A DNA stretch of 64,000 nucleotides from the NCBI RefSeq assembly GCF_020171365.1, contig NZ_JAIUZO010000002.1, positions 1,674,001 through 1,738,000 of the forward strand, read 5' to 3'. The translations under genes and the position numbers were made by a program. This document shows positions 59,018-64,000 of the stretch, piece by piece (position 1 is the first letter of the stretch; the number at the start of each line of letters is the position of its first letter). The notes beneath the pieces were generated by a model. The model did not search any database. It saw only the letters and a program-made list of their open reading frames with translations, and had not been told where the DNA came from. Source of the stretch: Qipengyuania gaetbuli (GTDB lineage: Bacteria; Pseudomonadota; Alphaproteobacteria; Sphingomonadales; Sphingomonadaceae).

Positions 59018-60895
59018 TTAGCGCGTAGCGACGTAGCGTCCCGGGGCGTCCTCGATCACCTTGTCACCCTTCGATCCGGGCTTTCGCTTGCCGGTTGCGG
59101 GCACGGTTTCGCTGTCCTGTTCGCGCAGCCAGTCGATCCAGTCCGGCCACCAGCTGCCCGGATGCTCCACCGCGCCCTCGCGGAATTCAGCCAGGCTGCG
59201 CGGCGCGCCGTCGTTTGTCCAGTACTGGTACTTCCCCGCCTCGGGCGGATTGACCACGCCCGCGATGTGGCCCGAGCCTGCAAGGACGAACTTGATCGGC
59301 CCCTTGAAGTGTTCGGTAATGCGCCAGACGCTTTCGGCAGGCGCGATATGGTCTTCCTTGCCTGCCTGGACATAGGTCGGCGTGGCAACCCGGCCGAGGT
59401 CGACCGGCGTGTTGTCGACAGTGAGCGCATCGCCTTCGACAAGGCGGTTGTCGCGGTAGAGGTCGCGCAAATACTGCTGGTGCCACTTGGCCGGCAGATT
59501 GGTCACGTCGCCGTTCCAGTGCAGCAGGTCGAAGGCCGGATAGTCTTCGCCCAGCAGGTAGTTGTTGACGACGTAGTTCCAGATCAGGTCCGTGCCGCGC
59601 AACAGGTTGAATGTCGCCGCCATGTAGCGCCCGTCGAGATAGCCGTCGGGCGACAGCGCCTTGATCGCGCCAAGCTGCTGGTCGTCGATGAAGTTGAGCA
59701 GTTCGCCTGCCTTCTCGAAATCGACCTGCGCGGTGAAGAAGGTCGCGCTCTTCACCTTGTCCTGCTGTTCGCGGCGGTGGAGGATGGCGAGGGTGGCGGC
59801 CAGCGTCGTCCCGGCGACGCAATATCCGATCGCGTGGACGCTGGGCACATCGAGCCTCTCGCGCACATGGTCGATGGCGTCCATCTGCGCGCGGACGTAA
59901 TCGTCCCAGACAACATCCTTCATGCTGGCATCGGCGGATTTCCAGCTCACCATGAACACGGTCAGACCCTGCTCGACGGCCCATTTCACGAAGCTCTTCT
60001 TCGCATTGAGATCGAGGATGTAGAACCGGTTGATCCACGGCGGGAAGATGATCAGCGGCGTTTTCATGACCTTTTCGGTCGCAGGCGCGTACTGGATCAG
60101 CTGGTAGAGCGGCGTTTCGTGAACCACCTTGCCCGGCGTGGTCGCGATGTTCTCGCCGAGCCGGAAAGCGCTCGCATCGGTGTGCGACAGCTGCCCGCGA
60201 CGCATGTCGGCGAGCAGGTGCTCCATGCCTTTCACAAGGTTGTCGCCGCGCGTTTCCAGCGTGCGTTCCATGACTACCGGATTGGTGAGCGGGAAGTTGG
60301 CGGGACTGGCCGCCTCGGTGATCGCGCGCGTCGTGAAGCGAAGCTGTTCGCGCTGCTGCGGATTGAGCCCTTCGGCCTTGTCGACCATCTCGGCGACCCG
60401 TTCGGCGAGGAACAGGTAGGTCTGGTGGATCAGCGCGAAGGCCGGATGGGCGCGCCATTTTTCGTCAGCGAAACGGCGGTCCTTGCGCGGCAACTGGACA
60501 TCGCCGCCCGCGTGTTCGGCAGCCTTCGGGCCGAGACCGTATTGCCCCAGCACGTCCTCCCACAGCCTCATGCCCTCTTCCATGAGGGCCTTCTGCTGGT
60601 CGGCCTGGGCCAGCGGCATCTGGCGGTACCAGTCGGTCGCCAGCGCCATCCAGCGCGCCGGGTCGAAATAGGGCACAAGCGCCTGCGGGCTGGCTAGCTG
60701 TTCGGCCTGGTATTGCGCCCACATGCCCTGCAGCTTGGCGGCGACTTCGCCCCAGTGGCGCGCATCCTCGGGCGTCATCATGCCTTGCGCGGCCGCCCCT
60801 GCATCCATCGTCCCCATCATCGGCGCGAAGAGTGCGCGCGCGAGCTTGGCAGGAGCTTCGTACATGTTGGTGAAGGGGTCGGGCGTCTCGGTCAT
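59018..60895 (-). CDS. phaC: Class I poly(3-hydroxyalkanoate) synthase
   Basis: The 625-residue enzyme polymerises hydroxyacyl-CoA into PHA. It has the N-terminal helical domain and an alpha/beta-hydrolase domain with catalytic Cys359 in IGYCVAGTTL, Asp515 in AGKEDHIAP and His543 in AGSGHIAGVVNPP. PWINRFYILDL and DLLHWNGDVTNLPAKWHQQYLRDLY are class I signatures. The lipase box reads G-x-C-x-A rather than the usual G-x-C-x-G. The ATG at 60895 (MTETPDPF) was chosen over an upstream codon at 60934. It is followed by the phasin gene on the same strand. Confidence 0.94.
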   Translation of the reverse strand: MTETPDPFTNMYEAPAKLARALFAPMMGTMDAGAAAQGMMTPEDARHWGEVAAKLQGMWAQYQAEQLASPQALVPYFDPARWMALATDWYRQMPLAQADQQKALMEEGMRLWEDVLGQYGLGPKAAEHAGGDVQLPRKDRRFADEKWRAHPAFALIHQTYLFLAERVAEMVDKAEGLNPQQREQLRFTTRAITEAASPANFPLTNPVVMERTLETRGDNLVKGMEHLLADMRRGQLSHTDASAFRLGENIATTPGKVVHETPLYQLIQYAPATEKVMKTPLIIFPPWINRFYILDLNAKKSFVKWAVEQGLTVFMVSWKSADASMKDVVWDDYVRAQMDAIDHVRERLDVPSVHAIGYCVAGTTLAATLAILHRREQQDKVKSATFFTAQVDFEKAGELLNFIDDQQLGAIKALSPDGYLDGRYMAATFNLLRGTDLIWNYVVNNYLLGEDYPAFDLLHWNGDVTNLPAKWHQQYLRDLYRDNRLVEGDALTVDNTPVDLGRVATPTYVQAGKEDHIAPAESVWRITEHFKGPIKFVLAGSGHIAGVVNPPEAGKYQYWTNDGAPRSLAEFREGAVEHPGSWWPDWIDWLREQDSETVPATGKRKPGSKGDKVIEDAPGRYVATR

Positions 60896-61046
60896 GATCG
60901 GTCTTTCCGGGCGTTGTAGCGCCTCTTTAGCCACTTACACGATAATTCGCACAAGAGTGTTAGCGAGCCACTTTGCGCTTGCACGGTGAATAGGTAATCA
61001 ATGTGACCGCGCAGCCGAATTCCCGTGCCAGCGCTTTGGAGCCGAA

Positions 61047-62231
61047 ATGTCCGACGAATTCTACCGCATCAAACGCATGCCTCCCTATGTCATCGCCGAA
61101 GTGAACGCGATGCGGCATGCCGCGCGGCAGGCAGGGCGCGACATTATCGACCTGGGAATGGGCAATCCCGACCAGCCTCCGCCGCAGCACGTGATCGACA
61201 AACTGTGCGAAGTGGCGAACAAGCCCGATGCGCATGGCTATTCGCAGTCGAAGGGCATTCCGGGGCTGCGCCGCGCGCAGGCCAACTATTACAAGCGCCG
61301 CTTCGGCGTAGACCTCGATCCGGCGAGCGAGGTCGTGGTGACGATGGGGTCGAAGGAAGGCCTGTCGTCGATGGCCACCGCGATCAGCGCGCCGGGCGAT
61401 GTTATCCTCGCACCGAGCCCCGCCTATCCGATCCATACCTATGGCTTCATGATCGCCGGTGCCACCATCCGCAGCGTCCCGACCACTCCCGACGAACGCT
61501 ACTGGCGCGCGCTGGACAACGCGATGCTCTACACCGTCCCGCGCCCGACAGTGCTGGTGGTGAACTATCCCAGCAATCCCACGGCCGAGACGGTCGACCT
61601 CGCCTTCTACGAGCGGCTGGTCGACTGGGCGAGAGACAACAAGGTCTGGGTATTGTCCGACCTTGCCTATTCCGAACTCTACTACGACGGAAAGCCGACC
61701 CGTTCGATCCTCGAGGTGCCGGGGGCGAAAGACGTGGCGGTGGAATTCACCTCCATGTCGAAGACCTTCTCGATGGCCGGCTGGCGGATCGGGTTCTGTG
61801 TCGGCAACCAGCAGCTGGTCGCCGCGCTGACGCGGGTCAAAAGCTATCTCGATTACGGCGCGTTCACGCCGATCCAGGCCGCTGCCTGCGCCGCTCTGAA
61901 CGGTCCGCAGGACGTGGTCGAGGAAAACCGGCTGCGCTACCAGCACCGCCGCGACGTTATGGTCGAAAGCTTCACCCGGGCCGGCTGGGCCATCCCCAAT
62001 CCGCCTGCCAGCATGTTCACCTGGGCCAAGCTGCCGCCAGGCTTCGAAGACATGGGAAGCCTCGAATTCTCCAAGCAATTGCTGGAGCACGCCGGTGTCG
62101 CAGTGGCGGCGGGTGTCGGCTTTGGCGAAGAGGGCGAAGGCCATGTCCGGATCGCCATGGTCGAGAACGAACAGCGCATCCGACAGGCCGCGCGCAACAT
62201 CAAGAAGTTCCTCGCCGAGCGGGGTAAATGA
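61047..62231 (+). CDS. Class I/II aminotransferase (AlaC/DapL-like)
   Basis: The 394-residue PLP enzyme has DLGMGNPDQPPP, the NYPSNPTAETVD cofactor loop, SDLAYSELYYDG, and the Schiff-base Lys239 in TSMSKTFSMAGWRIGF. The closest relatives by motif are AlaC-type glutamate-pyruvate aminotransferases and LL-diaminopimelate aminotransferases. Function as an alanine-forming transaminase is most likely. It is divergent from phaC by about 150 bases. Confidence 0.9.
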   Translation: MSDEFYRIKRMPPYVIAEVNAMRHAARQAGRDIIDLGMGNPDQPPPQHVIDKLCEVANKPDAHGYSQSKGIPGLRRAQANYYKRRFGVDLDPASEVVVTMGSKEGLSSMATAISAPGDVILAPSPAYPIHTYGFMIAGATIRSVPTTPDERYWRALDNAMLYTVPRPTVLVVNYPSNPTAETVDLAFYERLVDWARDNKVWVLSDLAYSELYYDGKPTRSILEVPGAKDVAVEFTSMSKTFSMAGWRIGFCVGNQQLVAALTRVKSYLDYGAFTPIQAAACAALNGPQDVVEENRLRYQHRRDVMVESFTRAGWAIPNPPASMFTWAKLPPGFEDMGSLEFSKQLLEHAGVAVAAGVGFGEEGEGHVRIAMVENEQRIRQAARNIKKFLAERGK

Positions 62232-62323
62232 CCGGCAGCCATTGACTAGGTATTCTTGCAAATACTGACGCTTAGCCAAATTGAATATTGGGTAGCGCGA
62301 CGGGAGAGCCTAGGAGAAGGCTT

Positions 62324-63091
62324 GTGTCGCAACCTCAATTTTTCTGGCTGTCCATGGCTGCCAGCCCGCCCGGACGTTGGGATCTTCGCCTGCTCGACTG
62401 GCGGATGACCCCGGCCTTCCGTTCGTCCGATATTTCGCCTGCCACGCCGGTCATGCTCGACTGGCGGATTGGCGGGAGGTGCCCCGACTGGGCCGACATG
62501 GCGGAAAGGCGGCACGCCATCGTGGTCGGTGTGGAAGAGGCTCAGGCCCGGGCCGATCTCATCCGCAGCGGGTTTGCCGATGCGCTGCCGAGCCAGGTCG
62601 CATTGGTCGAATTGGCGGCCCGCATGGTCAAGCTCGAAGGCTTGCGCAAGATGATCCCCCGCCACCGCACAGTGGGCCCGCTGCGCCTCGACCTGTTCTA
62701 CCGCGACGGCCAGGCCGACGGGCGCTGGATCGGTTTGCATCCGCGGGAATTCGCGCTGATGTGGCGGCTGGCAGAATGTCCCGGCGAACAGGTCACGAAG
62801 GAAGCGCTGCTGACCGATGTCTGGCGGCTGCGGCACGAGCCGGAGACGAATTCGCTGGAGGTCCATGTCTCGCGCCTGCGGGCCAAGCTGGCGGTGTCCG
62901 GCCTCGCATGGCTCGTCCAGACCCATCCCGACGGCGGCTATTGCCTGAGCACGGAAGGGGCTGCGAGCTTCAAGGCCTTTGCGCGTGACAGGCGTGCAGC
63001 GCTGGACAGCGGGGCGATGATAACGCAGGAACGCAGGCTCTCGAGAGAAAGCACTGTGGAGTCCCATGTCCAGCAAACGCGTTACGATTGA
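62324..63091 (+). CDS. Orphan winged-helix regulator with degenerate receiver domain
   Basis: The GTG at 62324 has AGGAG about 8 bases upstream, giving 255 residues. The C-terminal part (about 130-215) is an OmpR/PhoB DNA-binding domain (WIGLHPREFALMWRLAECPGEQVTKEALLTDVWRLRHEPETNSLEVHVSRLRAKL, GGYCL). The N-terminal ~110 residues align loosely with a receiver: MLDWRIGG keeps an Asp, but the acidic pair near the start is missing and the conserved KPF becomes SQV. Phosphorylation control is therefore doubtful. The last 26 bases overlap the crotonase gene. A basic tail follows the DNA-binding domain. Confidence 0.82.
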   Translation: MSQPQFFWLSMAASPPGRWDLRLLDWRMTPAFRSSDISPATPVMLDWRIGGRCPDWADMAERRHAIVVGVEEAQARADLIRSGFADALPSQVALVELAARMVKLEGLRKMIPRHRTVGPLRLDLFYRDGQADGRWIGLHPREFALMWRLAECPGEQVTKEALLTDVWRLRHEPETNSLEVHVSRLRAKLAVSGLAWLVQTHPDGGYCLSTEGAASFKAFARDRRAALDSGAMITQERRLSRESTVESHVQQTRYD

Positions 63092-63863
63092 GCTTGCCGA
63101 CAACGGCGTTGCCCAGGTCCGGCTGAACCGCCCCGACAAGATGAACGCGCTCGACCCGGCGATGTTCGATGCCATCATCGATGCCGGTGAACAGCTGCGT
63201 ACCATGAAGGGCCTGCGGGCCGTGGTTCTGGCGGGCGAGGGGCGCAGCTTCTGTGCCGGGCTCGACGTCTCCAGCTTTACTGCTGCGCCCGATGGCGAGC
63301 GCAAGCCGCTGACCGAACGCACGCACGGAAATGCGAACAAGTTCCAGGAAGTCGCCATGACCTGGCGCAAGTGCCCGGTGCCCGTGATCGCGGCGGTCCA
63401 CGGCGTCTGTTTCGGCGGCGGCCTGCAGATTGCAAGCGGCGCCGACATCCGCGTGGTGCATCCGGCCAGCCGCATGGCGATCATGGAGATGAAATGGGGC
63501 CTGGTGCCCGACATGGGCGGCTATGCCCTGTGGCGCGGGCTGGTCCGGTACGATGTCCTGCGCGAGCTGGTCTACACCAATCGCGAATTCTCGGGCGAGG
63601 ATGCGCAGGCTTACGGCCTCGCAACCTTCGTGAGCGAGGACCCGCTGGGCAAGGCGAACGACATCGCTGCCGAGATTGCCAACCGCAATCCCGAGGCCAT
63701 CCGCGGTGCCAAGCGCCTGTCGGAAGCGATGGCCGAGCAGTCGGGCGATGATATCCTGATGGCGGAAAGCGTCGAGCAAGCAGCCGTCATGCGCCGGCCG
63801 AACCAGGTCGAGGCGGTCATGGCGGGGATGCAGAAAAGGGCGCCGAACTTCACGGATGCCTGA
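63066..63863 (+). CDS. Crotonase-family enoyl-CoA hydratase/isomerase
   Basis: The 265-residue enzyme has the crotonase core: VRLNRPDKMNALDPAMFDAI, the oxyanion segments VLAGEGRSFCAGLDVSSF and AAVHGVCFGGGLQIASGADIRVVHP, and MKWGLVPDMGGYALW, where one of the hydratase Glu positions is Asp. That Asp, as in isomerase-type members, makes hydratase activity less certain. The start overlaps the regulator gene by 26 bases, so the two are probably expressed together. Confidence 0.9.
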   Translation: MSSKRVTIELADNGVAQVRLNRPDKMNALDPAMFDAIIDAGEQLRTMKGLRAVVLAGEGRSFCAGLDVSSFTAAPDGERKPLTERTHGNANKFQEVAMTWRKCPVPVIAAVHGVCFGGGLQIASGADIRVVHPASRMAIMEMKWGLVPDMGGYALWRGLVRYDVLRELVYTNREFSGEDAQAYGLATFVSEDPLGKANDIAAEIANRNPEAIRGAKRLSEAMAEQSGDDILMAESVEQAAVMRRPNQVEAVMAGMQKRAPNFTDA

Positions 63864-63899
63864 TCGCAGGGCCGGCTTTCGATAGCCGACGCGCAGGGA

Positions 63900-64000
63900 T
63901 TAGCCGGCCGGCTTGCCGTAGGTCCAGGCGAATGCGCCGGAATAGCTCATGATGGGTGTGTAGTCCTCGATCCGATCGGCAGGGAGAACCTTGTCCGTCC
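63900..64000 (-). CDS. C-terminal fragment of an unidentified protein
   Basis: A - strand frame runs in from the right edge and ends with TAA at 63902-63900. The 33 visible residues end DYTPIMSYSGAFAWTYGKPAG. No family was recognised from so short a piece. It is convergent with the crotonase gene, with a 36-base gap. Confidence 0.5.
   Translation of the reverse strand, partial: TDKVLPADRIEDYTPIMSYSGAFAWTYGKPAG

Noticed and set aside
59162..60697. A 511-codon open frame antisense to phaC
   Set aside because: It is Arg/Ala/His-rich without motifs. The opposite strand carries an intact PHA synthase.
1..64000. Mobile elements, phage genes, CRISPR arrays, toxin-antitoxin or classical defence systems
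   Set aside because: No transposase, integrase, terminal inverted repeats, spaced direct repeats or recognisable defence proteins were seen. tRNA-Lys and tRNA-Trp are not flanked by integration remnants.

Overview
The window is GC-rich chromosomal DNA of an alphaproteobacterium, most likely an Erythrobacteraceae/Sphingomonadales member (Erythrobacter/Qipengyuania type). This rests on gene content: the PhyR-NepR-EcfG general stress response with an HWE-type kinase, NDUFA12 and SDHAF4-like respiratory accessory proteins, a TIGR04282/TIGR04283 glycosyltransferase pair, class I PHA synthase with an alphaproteobacterial-type phasin, and TonB receptor/TonB genes. No insertion sequence, phage, CRISPR array or integrase was seen. 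Genes are packed tightly, with many 1-4 bp overlaps and several convergent gene pairs that overlap at their stops.

Layout. 1-4 kb: C-terminus of an unknown proline-rich protein, a terminator, and the hflK-hflC-degP envelope protease operon. 4-8.4 kb: Mrp/ApbC Fe-S carrier, an orphan molybdenum hydroxylase large subunit and ferrochelatase. 8.4-17.6 kb: a P450 behind a perfect inverted repeat, an SDHAF4-like protein, an RsmB-like methyltransferase, MsrA, an exported His-rich methyltransferase, N-carbamoylputrescine amidase, an M20 peptidase, FolK and a WcaF-like acetyltransferase. 17.7-25.2 kb: tRNA-Lys, manA and mannose-1-phosphate guanylyltransferase, then a cluster of two glycosyltransferases, an epimerase, a mercuric-reductase-like flavoprotein and a radical SAM protein, and a queuosine-precursor transporter. 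25.3-34 kb: nucleoside transporter, 2OG-Fe(II) oxygenase, TonB-dependent receptor, a six-module hybrid kinase and TonB. 34-45 kb: PHA-system protein/XpaC/TelA operon, fatty-acyl-AMP ligase, RecX, DUF192 lipoprotein, NDUFA12, DUF2155, Aat, tRNA-Trp, a LOG-family protein, ThiD/DUF1272/GlmM, and Fe-SOD. 45-51.8 kb: an AI-2E-family transporter and the general stress response locus (ecfG, nepR, HWE kinase, phyR), an FNR-like regulator, a candidate small RNA and a single-domain response regulator. 51.8-58 kb: an acyltransferase-like protein, a desaturase, a small lipoprotein, a GNAT protein, lptG/lptF and clpS. 58-64 kb: phasin and PHA synthase, an aminotransferase, an orphan winged-helix regulator with a degenerate receiver, a crotonase and a partial gene.

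The most interesting signal is regulatory. Exact EcfG-type promoters (GGAAC-N16-CGTT) precede nepR-ecfG and phyR. An N17 version precedes tonB. CATT variants precede a small lipoprotein gene and an unannotated transcription unit at about 51,085-51,203, which ends in an excellent terminator and would fold to expose a C-rich loop. This resembles a stress-response small RNA of the kind known from Caulobacter (GsrN). A second notable design is the phasin gene. It has a twin-operator promoter, a lysine/alanine-rich histone-like N-terminus and a well-formed internal Shine-Dalgarno/ATG that could also produce a tail-less phasin.
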